A stretch of 34,338 bases of DNA from Methanosarcinales archaeon (lineage in GTDB: Archaea; Halobacteriota; Methanosarcinia; Methanosarcinales; Methanogasteraceae). Where the stretch lies: the NCBI GenBank assembly GCA_030604085.1, contig JAUVWP010000006.1, forward strand, positions 1 to 34,338. Direction: 5' to 3'. Of this stretch, positions 26,114 to 34,338 are shown in pieces (the first letter of the stretch is position 1; each line of letters opens with the position of its first letter). A program made the translations under genes and the position numbers. Under the pieces are notes generated by a model that was not told the origin of the DNA, ran no database searches, and worked only from the letters and a program-made list of their open reading frames with translations.

Positions 26114-26182
26114 GGTTTTTTGTGCTCTCGGGTGTTTTGTGATGTTATTTGTTTGGGGCGATGGCTTAAGATTGTTGGCTAT
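26076..26182 (-). repeat. trpB 5'-end plus upstream region, copy c4
   Basis: ggtggtggtttctggggtcacggttttttgtgc...cttaagattgttggctat parallels trpB and c2 upstream regions; 17 bp identical to c2 (26166-26182). Confidence 0.75.
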
Positions 26183-26221
26183 CACTCTTCACCCGAATTC
26201 AAGTGATCTCCCCCATCACCA

Positions 26222-26581
26222 CTATCCGAATCGATCGACTACCGCCTGCAGGATTACGCGTGCATCGAGCACGTTCACATGTCCGTTCCCGTCCATGTCC
26301 GCCGCACTCCGGTATCCGCCGGATACCGCGATCTGAAGCACGATAATCATATCTTCTGCCGTGATCTTGCCATCGCCATTGAAATCTCCTTTTTCCGGCA
26401 GAGTGACCAGAGATAACCCGTTTCGGTGGTAGTTCCCCCTGCCTGTGCTCGACGTAATTGGCATCTAGTTCGTACGGTCATACCCTAACTCTACGCGCCA
26501 GATAAGATTGCATGTTGTGCCGTTGAGCGCGAGCCATTGATACGAAATTCTTATTATGTCGCTTTCATAGTTTTGATAAAC
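26222..26581 (-). pseudogene. Fragment of secreted dockerin-containing protein
   Basis: ESDIIRISYQWLALNGTTCNLIWRVELGYDRTN*MPITSSTGRGNYHRNGLSLVTLPEKGDFNGDGKITAEDMIIVLQIAVSGGYRSAADMDGNGHVNVLDARVILQAVVDRFG; in-frame TAG before MPITSS and no 5' part. The 5' limit is approximate. Confidence 0.65.
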
Positions 26582-26634
26582 ATGTAACTATATAATTCTC
26601 TACTGGAAATCACTGTATTTTAGAGATGGTGCTC

Positions 26635-27408
26635 TTATTTCCATCTTCGCAATAGCCCTGGACCGAGTAAAAAAGTCAACACCCCAACAATAAGTATAGA
26701 TACAATTATATAAGTTTGTATATTATTTTGTTTATCATATACTATTTTGTGGATTACTACTTTATGGTTAAAATCTTGAGATGGATTATAATCAACAGAA
26801 TGAAGAGAAGATAGTAGGCTAAGAAGACAATCATATATTGGGTTGAGATTTTTACCAGTCGGTCCTGGATCCATTGGGTTGGACGACGGTTCTTTCACCG
26901 TGAGCGGATGTGTCAGCGATATCTGCTGGAAAGCGTCCTTATCATCATCGGACCAGTACAACCCTGTGAAGTGCACAGTGTAGTCACCGACCTTATCGGC
27001 TTTGATATTGATATAAATCGTTCTGGCGGTTCCGGGCGGCACCGTGAACGTCCCGGCGACTGTTCCGGCTGCACCACCGTATCCGAATCCTTCCCCATAG
27101 ACGTGAATCCCTGATGGCACGGCAATCTGCACATCAGAAGTCAGTGTTACGTTATTTAAGGATGGGTTGTTTATGTAGAGTTCAACAAGCCCGTCCTGCG
27201 ACTTATCGATCACATCGTTTACCGGGCGCAGCGTCACAGTCGGGCCGACCAGAAACTTCGATTCGGTAGGCGCTACCGTTGGCTCAATAGCAGGAGCTGC
27301 AGTAGCATTTGTTTCATCTACAGTTGTGGTACTCTCCTGCGCCATCATTGGTATGGCAGATATGCATAGGCACACGATGCATATCGCAACAAGTTTCTTC
27401 ATATTCAT
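26635..27408 (-). CDS. Secreted, C-terminally anchored S-layer-like protein
   Basis: Signal peptide MNMKKLVAICIVCLCISAIPMMAQ, Thr/Pro-rich segment, beta domain, C-terminal TM plus RRWK. Confidence 0.7.
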   Translation of the reverse strand: MNMKKLVAICIVCLCISAIPMMAQESTTTVDETNATAAPAIEPTVAPTESKFLVGPTVTLRPVNDVIDKSQDGLVELYINNPSLNNVTLTSDVQIAVPSGIHVYGEGFGYGGAAGTVAGTFTVPPGTARTIYINIKADKVGDYTVHFTGLYWSDDDKDAFQQISLTHPLTVKEPSSNPMDPGPTGKNLNPIYDCLLSLLSSLHSVDYNPSQDFNHKVVIHKIVYDKQNNIQTYIIVSILIVGVLTFLLGPGLLRRWK

Positions 27409-27420
27409 TTTTGATTCCTC

Positions 27421-27440
27421 TTTTTGTTAAAGAACAAAAA
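27421..27440. promoter_or_regulatory. Short palindrome upstream of S-layer-like gene
   Basis: tttttgtt-aaag-aacaaaaa, 8-bp arms. Confidence 0.35.
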
Positions 27441-27475
27441 TAATTTTATTATTGTATATAGAAAGTTCGTTTTAT

Positions 27476-28441
27476 TCACTTGATTCCAGTGATCACATCC
27501 CGCCCGAAATCAAATACCGTGACCCTGTCATCCCCTTCATAAATATCGAGGCACAATCCGTCATCGATAACCCCGACAACCGCCGCATCAAGCCCGGCGG
27601 CTTCAAAAACCCTCACGCACTCGTCCGCATCCCGCGTTGTCACCACATAGCCGGTTGCAGGGTATATCTTTAACCAGTGGACAAAGTCCACCCCGCCAGG
27701 ACGGGGTATAGCTGTTATATCGACGCTTGCACCCTTTCGGCTGGTTTCGAGAAGCATCCCAAGCGTCCCGATCGTGCCGGGGTTGCTGATGTCCTTTCCG
27801 GCAGTCACAAGACCGCGCTCCCCGAGCGTCTGCATGACCATGAACTTTTCGCGGACGCTTGCAGCGGTCTTCATCGTTGTACTGTCCCACGAATAGATCG
27901 AATTCTTCCCGACCTGCCCGTCAAGATCGTAGGCGAGAACGATCGCATCTCCTGCCTCTGCTGTGTCGCTCCGGATGACCGCGTCCCTCTTTGCGATGCC
28001 GACGATGGCAACCGAGCTTGAGGTGTACGGCGTATCCGGATGCAGATGCCCGCCGACCATCGGGACGCCGAACTTGGCGACCCCGTCCCTGATCCCGCGG
28101 ACCAGTTCGGCTAATGTCTCTTTGGTGTCGGTTGCGAATATGTTGACCATGCCTATCGGGCGCCCGCCCATCGCGGAGATGTCGTTTACGTTTACAAGGA
28201 CTGCGCCGTATCCTGCCCACCATGGATCCCCGAGCATCGCACTCCATATCCCGTCCGCTGCAAATAGCAGCACATCGTCCCCGCCGATGTCGATTATTGC
28301 AGCGTCGTCGCCGATATCCGCGATGCAATCCGTGTACTCGGATCGCACGGTCCCAAGGATCTCTGCGATGTCCGCGATCGACTTTTTCCGTGTCACTCCT
28401 TCGAAGTTCCTGATCTCTGACGCGATTGCCTCAAGGTTCAT
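27476..28441 (-). CDS. AIR synthase-related protein, methanogenesis marker 2-like
   Basis: DIGDDAAIIDIGGDDVLLFAADGIWSAMLGDPWWAGYGAVLVNVNDISAMGGRPIGMVN; GGHLHPDTPYTSSSVAIVG. Start MNLEAIASEIRN chosen. Confidence 0.85.
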   Translation of the reverse strand: MNLEAIASEIRNFEGVTRKKSIADIAEILGTVRSEYTDCIADIGDDAAIIDIGGDDVLLFAADGIWSAMLGDPWWAGYGAVLVNVNDISAMGGRPIGMVNIFATDTKETLAELVRGIRDGVAKFGVPMVGGHLHPDTPYTSSSVAIVGIAKRDAVIRSDTAEAGDAIVLAYDLDGQVGKNSIYSWDSTTMKTAASVREKFMVMQTLGERGLVTAGKDISNPGTIGTLGMLLETSRKGASVDITAIPRPGGVDFVHWLKIYPATGYVVTTRDADECVRVFEAAGLDAAVVGVIDDGLCLDIYEGDDRVTVFDFGRDVITGIK

Positions 28442-28556
28442 TATGATCTGGCTTGCGGTAGGATATATTAAAGGTGTGGGCAGCATCCGGTTTGTACGAT
28501 CGACACATTTAAATGATATTGCGGCGGAAAGATTCTTTGCCTTTTGCGATAGTTAT

Positions 28557-28639
28557 GCGGGGGTAGCCAAGCGGTCAAAGGCGGCAGACTCAAGATCTGT
28601 TCTCGAAGGAGTTCACGGGTTCGAATCCCTTCCCCCGCA
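28557..28639 (+). tRNA. tRNA-Leu (anticodon CAA)
   Basis: Acceptor gcggggg/cccccgc, D-arm tagccaagcggtcaaaggc, anticodon arm gcaga-ctCAAga-tctgt, long variable arm, T-arm gggttcgaatccc. Confidence 0.95.
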
Positions 28640-28763
28640 TTCATGGGTTTGTGCAATGTGAGTTCTCGATTTAGATTTGAATGGAAACTGACGCGGGAAA
28701 TCGTGGCGTGGATGCCACTCAAAAAGAGTATATACTCGGGTAACTTGTGGATAAAATCAGTGA

Positions 28764-28828
28764 AATCAGTGTTAATCTGTGGCTAAAAACTTTTATCAGC
28801 CACTGATTTACACAGATTAACACAGATT
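28764..28828. repeat. Imperfect inverted repeat of aatcagtgttaatctgtg type
   Basis: aatcagtgttaatctgtggct (28764-28784) versus agccactgatttacacagattaacacagatt (28798-28828). Confidence 0.7.
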
Positions 28829-28959
28829 GGGGGCTATCTGCTCAACATGAGATTTATTTAAAGGATTTCATACGGCATTCGATCCTATTCAATCGCCCCA
28901 CCAAAGAGGATATTACTCGAACACCACATAATAATATGGTCAGGAGGTGAATTGCAACA

Positions 28960-29226
28960 ATGGACATGGGAAAATTGGCGATCAGCATCATCGGTCTGAT
29001 CGTCATTGCAGCAGTGGTAACAGTGATAGCAGCGGTAGTTACTGACAAGATTGACTCAACAGGTGATATCCCCGCGGGTAGCGCATGGAACTCAACAGAA
29101 AATCCTGGCATTTATACCGGTGCCGATCTATTGAAAGACTGGTGGTGGCTGGCAGCAATCGTAGTATTCTTCGGTGTTGTTGCGTGGGTACTATACAAAA
29201 ATGGCATCGGCGGCGGAGGCGTGTGA
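28960..29226 (+). CDS. Small two-TM membrane protein
   Basis: RBS caggaggtga upstream; LAISIIGLIVIAAVVTVIAAVV and WWWLAAIVVFFGVVAWVLY. Confidence 0.6.
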   Translation: MDMGKLAISIIGLIVIAAVVTVIAAVVTDKIDSTGDIPAGSAWNSTENPGIYTGADLLKDWWWLAAIVVFFGVVAWVLYKNGIGGGGV

Positions 29227-29272
29227 ACCCTACCCAGTCTTCTCTCTTTTTTGCGTACCCAATTGAATATAT

Positions 29273-30760
29273 CTACACCACAACCGATTCCCCGGTCATC
29301 CCTGCGGGTTTCGGCACGCCAAGCAGCTCAAGCATCGTAGGCGCGATATCTGCAAGTTTCCCGTCCCTGACACCAACCACCGGATCCGCGACCAGTATCA
29401 GCGGCACCGGATTCGTGGTATGTGCGGTATACGGCGTGCCGTCCGCAGCAACCATCTTCTCGGCATTGCCGTGATCTGCCGTGATGATCGCAGACCCACC
29501 AACCTTCAGAACCGCATCGATGACCCTGCCAACGCATGTATCGACCGTTTCCACCGCTTGCACGGCAGCATCGAAGATGCCGGTGTGCCCGACCATGTCG
29601 CAGTTTGCATAGTTAAGAATGATCACATCGTACGACCCGATCCTCTCGATCACGGCATCGGTGACTGCATAAGCGCTCATCTCTGGCAACAAGTCGTACG
29701 TTGCCACCTTCGGAGACGGTATCAGGCAGCGATCCTCACCCGGATTCGGAGTTTCGACGCCGCCATTAAAGAAGAACGTGACATGCGCATACTTTTCAGT
29801 CTCTGCAATCCGCAGTTGCGTAAAATTCGTCTTTGATAAGACCTCGCCAAGCGTATTCTTGAGCTCTTCCGGCGCAAACGCAACCGGTACATCGATGGTT
29901 GCGTCATACTCGGTCATGCACACGAAACAGAGGTTACCTAACTTGCTGCGCTTGAAATGGCTGAAATCATCGTCCACGAACGCACGGGTAATCTGGCGGG
30001 CGCGATCCGGTCTGAAGTTAAAGAAGATGATCGAATCATTATCAGCGATCGGGACGTGGTCATTCAAGACCGTTGGCAGCACGAACTCATCGGTCTCGCC
30101 TCGTGCGTACGCCTTCTGCACGGCATCGGATGCACTCTCTGCGAGTATGCCATTCCCGGAAACAAGGGCGCGATATGCTTTTTCTATTCGATCCCAGCGG
30201 TTATCACGGTCCATCGCATAGTATCTGCCCATCACGGTGTTCACGCGGAATCCATCGACCGTGCCATCAATCACGCTGATATATTCAAGAGCGCTTTTGG
30301 GCGGCACATCCCTGCCGTCAAGAAACGCATGTACCTGTGTGCGCACCCCCACTGCCGACGCCATCTCTAGAAGAGCGAGGAGATGTGTGATGTGGCTGTG
30401 CACGCCGCCGTCCGAGAGAAGCCCGATCAGGTGCAGGCAGGAACCGTGCGTCTTCGCGTGTTCGATCGCTTTTCGTAGAACCGGATTTCTAAAGAACGTT
30501 TCATCAGATATCGCCTTATTTATGCGGGTCAAATCCTGATACACGATCCTTCCTGCACCAATATTCAGATGCCCGACCTCTGAGTTTCCCATCTGCCCCT
30601 CAGGAAGCCCGACCGCCTCGCCTGACGCCTGCAGGGTGCACGTCGGATATTCTTTGCGCAGGCGATCGAGATTGGGTGTCTTTGCGTGTGTGATCGCGTT
30701 GCCGCCGGTCGGCTCGGCAAGCCCGAACCCGTCAAGAATGATCAGGATCAGGCATTTCAT
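29273..30760 (-). CDS. gpmI: 2,3-bisphosphoglycerate-independent phosphoglycerate mutase
   Basis: [71 protein letters not shown]. Confidence 0.96.
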   Translation of the reverse strand: MKCLILIILDGFGLAEPTGGNAITHAKTPNLDRLRKEYPTCTLQASGEAVGLPEGQMGNSEVGHLNIGAGRIVYQDLTRINKAISDETFFRNPVLRKAIEHAKTHGSCLHLIGLLSDGGVHSHITHLLALLEMASAVGVRTQVHAFLDGRDVPPKSALEYISVIDGTVDGFRVNTVMGRYYAMDRDNRWDRIEKAYRALVSGNGILAESASDAVQKAYARGETDEFVLPTVLNDHVPIADNDSIIFFNFRPDRARQITRAFVDDDFSHFKRSKLGNLCFVCMTEYDATIDVPVAFAPEELKNTLGEVLSKTNFTQLRIAETEKYAHVTFFFNGGVETPNPGEDRCLIPSPKVATYDLLPEMSAYAVTDAVIERIGSYDVIILNYANCDMVGHTGIFDAAVQAVETVDTCVGRVIDAVLKVGGSAIITADHGNAEKMVAADGTPYTAHTTNPVPLILVADPVVGVRDGKLADIAPTMLELLGVPKPAGMTGESVVV

Positions 30761-31829
30761 TTCGTTCTCCGTATCTCTTTGTCGCAACATAGATCCCTAA
30801 AAGCGCGATCGCAATAGCGCCCACGATCGAGAGTATGAGATGCTGGATGCCGTAACCCTGCTGATACTCTGTGGTTGTGAGGATGTATGCGCTTGCAGAC
30901 CATAGAAGGAGTCCGGCGGCAATGACGAAGAACGGGAATGCCCACGCCCTCCCGATGGCTCTCCCTTCGAGGCGCAGATCAACGATCTTCCCGAAGCCTA
31001 AGAAAAATCCGGCAGCCACATACCACTAGACCGAGGTCTGCACGAAGATCATCGATAATATGACATATCCCGGAAAAATATCGCCGGCGATACCGTCCCA
31101 GCAGGCATTTGCTCCCTGCACGGTTGCGATGATTCCGATTATGATCGCTGCGATATATGTGATGAAACTGATCTTACCCCTGTACAGGGACTCGGTTGCG
31201 GTTTCACGGTACCGGTCTATGGACGATCCGACACCAAAACCATTGTACAGAAGGTAAGTCCCGACAACCCCGAGAATGCCTGCAACCGCAAGTTCAGGTC
31301 GTTTTATTATATATGCTAGGGCAAAAGTGATGAAAGCAAGCCCGATCGGGATAAATATCGTGCCTCTGATCTTCGGATCACTGAGAACCTCTTTAATGAG
31401 GTAATATGTGCTCTCTATGCTCTCGCTCTGCTTGACCCGGATCCGCTTGACCGAATTTATCTTTATCCTCGACTCTATGATCGGCAGCACAGACTCGTCC
31501 TCGGCTCCGTCTGATACGAAGATCACGTTCTCAAACTCATCCTTGCCAAGGAGATCGTCGATCTGCAAAGCGATCTTGTTATCGGATACTACTCCGACAT
31601 CACGATCCCCTGCTATGCAGACGATCTCAACGTCCGTGCCAGCTGCGCTCAACCGGTCGTACTCCTGTATCCCGCCAAAGATCGTGTTGATATCCGAATC
31701 CTCCGGATCCGCCACCGCAAGTTTCGTTGCTGCCTCTATGTTTGCGCTTCTACCGATAACCGGACTTGCGATGCCGGCTTTCCGTCCAATATCGTCATCC
31801 CGATCCAGGCATAATACAAGAGTTCTCAT
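30732..31829 (-). pseudogene. DUF373 family membrane protein interrupted by in-frame TAG
   Basis: MRTLVLCLDRDDDIGRKAGIASPVIGRSANIEAATKLAVADPEDSDINTIFGGI...MIFVQTSV-TAG(31026-31028)-WYVAAGFFLGFGKIVDLRLEGRAIGRAWAFPFFVIAAG...; same frame on both sides. Confidence 0.8.
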
Positions 31830-31832
31830 AAC

Positions 31833-32690
31833 TCATAGCAGGTCAGACCGCTGAAGCAACATCAAATCCTCGGTACTGATCTTCTCCCCCCGTCTAAACA
31901 GATTGTATATCGACTCTGCCTCTTTTCTAACCTTCATTCGCTCCACTTTCCTCTTATCCTCTCTGCCTCTTCTCGTGATGCTGACAATCATCTTCTCCAG
32001 TTCCCTGATTTCCTTCTGGGTCTTGATGAAATGGTGATGATGGCGGTCTGCTTCGTCTTGAATTTTTACGAATTTTCTGTGGATGCGATCTGATTTGGCT
32101 CTGATGCCCTCACCTTCCCGAAACACCTTGATCATCTTATCATGGTATTCCTGTGCCAGATCCGCATATTCCGTAACCTTTTCGTGATACAGAGACGCCT
32201 CTTCACGCAGATCCTCCAGCTCCCCAAGCGCTGACTTGAGTTCTGCATTTCTCTCGATCTCTGTCATCTTCATCTTGTATTCGCTGACCAGTATGGCGAT
32301 CGCGCCGACTAGTTCTTTCTCCTTTTCTGACGATAAAACGTTGGTCTGCTGCCTGAATTCAAGGCTTTCAATCTCTTTTTTGAGCTCGCTTACGGATGCA
32401 CCGGTGAGATTTGCGTCTTTCTTGATTTCTTCGATCTTTGCATTGGCAGCATTGATCTTTTTGTTACATTCGTCCCTCTTCACCTTGTACTCGCTTACCT
32501 TTTTGTTGTGCTCGTCACGTTCATGTTTGAACTGCTGTGCCTCATCTGTCAGCATCCGCGATGTCCGATTCAACTTATTACGCTCTGCAGACCATTTGCT
32601 TGCCTCGGTATTCAATTCGTTGCGCTTGTCTCTGTACTCTTCGAGTTCTTTCACAAGTATCGCTTTTTTATCCTGTAATTCCTTCAACAT
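31833..32690 (-). CDS. Archaeal coiled-coil protein (COG1340-like)
   Basis: Long coiled coil rich in K/E/R; adjacent to serB. Confidence 0.75.
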   Translation of the reverse strand: MLKELQDKKAILVKELEEYRDKRNELNTEASKWSAERNKLNRTSRMLTDEAQQFKHERDEHNKKVSEYKVKRDECNKKINAANAKIEEIKKDANLTGASVSELKKEIESLEFRQQTNVLSSEKEKELVGAIAILVSEYKMKMTEIERNAELKSALGELEDLREEASLYHEKVTEYADLAQEYHDKMIKVFREGEGIRAKSDRIHRKFVKIQDEADRHHHHFIKTQKEIRELEKMIVSITRRGREDKRKVERMKVRKEAESIYNLFRRGEKISTEDLMLLQRSDLL

Positions 32691-32754
32691 TTGCTTGGTA
32701 TCCTCCTTTTTCAGCTTACTGCTGATACTGTGCCTCTCCGTTTTCGGATCTTGC

Positions 32755-33390
32755 TCATTTCTCTATCTTTTCGATGATCGGAATGATCGCCCTCATATCT
32801 TTTTGATCGACCACTGCATCTGCGTACTCTTTCAGGATCGGCTTTGCATTGAATGCAATCGAATATCCGGCATTCGCAAACAGGTAAATATCATTCGCAC
32901 CATCGCCGATTGTAATACACTCCGATGTGTCGATTCCACACCGGTGAGCAAGATCTTTGAGCACACGTGCCTTCGAGTCAGCCTCTGTCAGATTGCCGAC
33001 CACTTCTCCGGTGAGTTTTTCACCGTTCGTAGCCAGATCGTTTGCGATCACGTGATCTATGCCAAGTATCTCGCCGATACGCCTCGCAGAGATCATAAAA
33101 CCGCATGTGATCATAGCGGTCTGGTATCCCATGCGCTTGGCAGCATCCACCAGTTCTCTTGCGCCGGGCATCAGCGGGAGACTCTCGCAAGCATGCCTGA
33201 CACGCTCGATGCTAAGTCCCTTCAGCAGACCGACACGCTCGCGGAGAGCCTCGCCATAGTCGAGTTCTCCGTTCATAGCCCGTTCTGTGATCTCTGTAAC
33301 ACGATCACCAACGCCAGCCGCCGCAGCAAGTTCGTCAATAGTCTCAGCGTCGATCAGCGTACTGTCCATATCAAAAACGATCATCTTCAT
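32755..33390 (-). CDS. serB: Phosphoserine phosphatase
   Basis: FDMDSTLIDAETIDELAAAAGV; ITCGFMISARRI; ITIGDGANDIYLFANAGYSIAFNAKPILKEYAD. Confidence 0.93.
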   Translation of the reverse strand: MKMIVFDMDSTLIDAETIDELAAAAGVGDRVTEITERAMNGELDYGEALRERVGLLKGLSIERVRHACESLPLMPGARELVDAAKRMGYQTAMITCGFMISARRIGEILGIDHVIANDLATNGEKLTGEVVGNLTEADSKARVLKDLAHRCGIDTSECITIGDGANDIYLFANAGYSIAFNAKPILKEYADAVVDQKDMRAIIPIIEKIEK

Positions 33391-33534
33391 CGAGTGATTA
33401 TGATATTGGGCGTACTGATACTTAAATGTTCATGGAGACTGTTGACCTACGTTATGTTGGATCAAAATTCTCCGGTTGTTTTAGTGCACTTGTTTATCAG
33501 AAGCGAGTTGATTTCCTTCCAATCACTCAAAGCG

Positions 33535-34338
33535 CTATTTTTTACGCCCGATAGTATCATAAGCTATATTTAGTAGTTTCATCTTTTCCTCGGCATCCGG
33601 GTCAGTGGATCGGTCAGAATGATAAATCATGGAAAGTTTGCGATATGCTGCTTTTATCTCATTCTGGTGGGCATATGTACTGACGCCAAGCACTTTGTAA
33701 TAATCCGATGTGCCCGTTTCGAAAGCGGTTTCAAAGTTATCGTATCGTGCACGCTTATCTGGGTCTGATAGCACACTATAAGCTTTATCTAATACATTCG
33801 CCGGTTTATCGGCATTCATAGAAAGTCTGCGATATGCGTTATTTACTTCATCCAAGCGGGCATCTGTGCTGATGCCGAGCGCTCCGTAATAATAAGGGGG
33901 CGCGTTATGTCTTTTTTCTTTTTTACGTCTTTCTTTTTCACGTCTTTCTTTTTCACGTCTTTCTTTTTCACGTCTTTGATGTGAAAATACCTTGTCACTT
34001 TCACGCTCGTGGGCGTTCCCATGGTTTACAGGGGTTTCTTTTTCACGTCTTTTGGCAAATCTGCCAACTTCTATAATTATAAAAATTAAAATGACAATCC
34101 AGATCCAATTAGATCTTGTTTTTATCGGAACCAAATTTTTAGACACCGGTACCGCCCTACCAGCAGAAATATATATTTCTTCAGTATGATCTTCATAACC
34201 CGATTTTACCAATTTTATGATATGGTATCCAGCTGACACATCAGAAACAGTCAATGGAGTGGTCCCATTATATACACCATCTAAATATACATTCGCATTA
34301 GGTGGTGTGGAAGATATTAAAACAGATCCTGTTTTTAG
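33535..34338 (-). CDS. PEGA domain - TM - charged linker - two J-like domains (5' end outside window)
   Basis: Reading upstream of 34254: KTGSVLISSTPPNANVYLDGVYNGTTPLTVSDVSAGYHIIKLVKSGYEDHTEEIYISAG (PEGA). TM WIWIVILIFIIIEVG, then REKER repeats and two J-like domains. Confidence 0.8.
   Translation of the reverse strand, partial: LKTGSVLISSTPPNANVYLDGVYNGTTPLTVSDVSAGYHIIKLVKSGYEDHTEEIYISAGRAVPVSKNLVPIKTRSNWIWIVILIFIIIEVGRFAKRREKETPVNHGNAHERESDKVFSHQRREKERREKERREKERRKKEKRHNAPPYYYGALGISTDARLDEVNNAYRRLSMNADKPANVLDKAYSVLSDPDKRARYDNFETAFETGTSDYYKVLGVSTYAHQNEIKAAYRKLSMIYHSDRSTDPDAEEKMKLLNIAYDTIGRKK
33926..33977. repeat. 15-bp tandem repeat (cgtctttctttttca) encoding REKER units
   Basis: Three exact copies at 33926, 33941 and 33956 plus a partial fourth. 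Confidence 0.85.

Noticed and set aside
15732-26182. Transposon or IS element carrying the trpB fragments
   Set aside because: No transposase, integrase or terminal inverted repeats were recognised in the window. Integration remains only a hypothesis.
31026-31028. Genome-wide recoding of TAG to pyrrolysine
   Set aside because: TAG ends many confident genes here, including triple-FeoA (followed by a hairpin), feoB, gpmI, DUF454 and the PEGA/J protein.
32236-33573. 445-aa plus-strand ORF across the coiled-coil and serB genes
   Set aside because: Ser/Leu/Cys-rich antisense shadow of the two recognisable minus-strand genes.

Overview
This 34.3 kb window looks like a euryarchaeal (methanogen/ANME-like) chromosome segment. 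Support: a methanogenesis-marker-2-like AIR-synthase protein, DUF99, DUF373, COG1340-like and S-layer-type proteins, and a tRNA-Leu(CAA). Ordinary genes (moaC, serB, trpB, independent phosphoglycerate mutase, flavodoxin) alternate with AT-richer accessory stretches. The main observations are: (1) five scattered copies of the 5' end of trpB (the real gene plus four truncated copies encoding M-x-x-K-T-(S/T)-T-K-[FL]-G-I-Y-G-G-Q-F or a decayed version). Each lies directly upstream of, and in the same orientation as, a different operon: feo, HD/YwgA-like, AbrB/TPR, and a nucleotidyltransferase pair. This suggests repeated integration scars or a moving promoter/leader cassette. (2) An iron regulon in which five copies of a ~57-bp bipartite element (CTAATTTTGTTAGGG-N16-CCTAA core) precede DUF454, flavodoxin, DUF3793, a triple-FeoA protein and a split feoAAB operon. 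A DtxR-family gene with its own TAGGGTACCCTA palindrome ends the cluster, but its frame is broken at an A9 run. (3) A large DEAD/DEAH helicase with a C-terminal PD-(D/E)XK-like domain, and a neighbouring DUF234 ATPase whose start codon sits inside a double palindrome. (4) Many interrupted genes: CPBP protease, SpoIIM-like, LCM methyltransferase, DtxR, DUF373 and a dockerin protein. All calls come from reading the sequence and the supplied ORFs; no database search was run.
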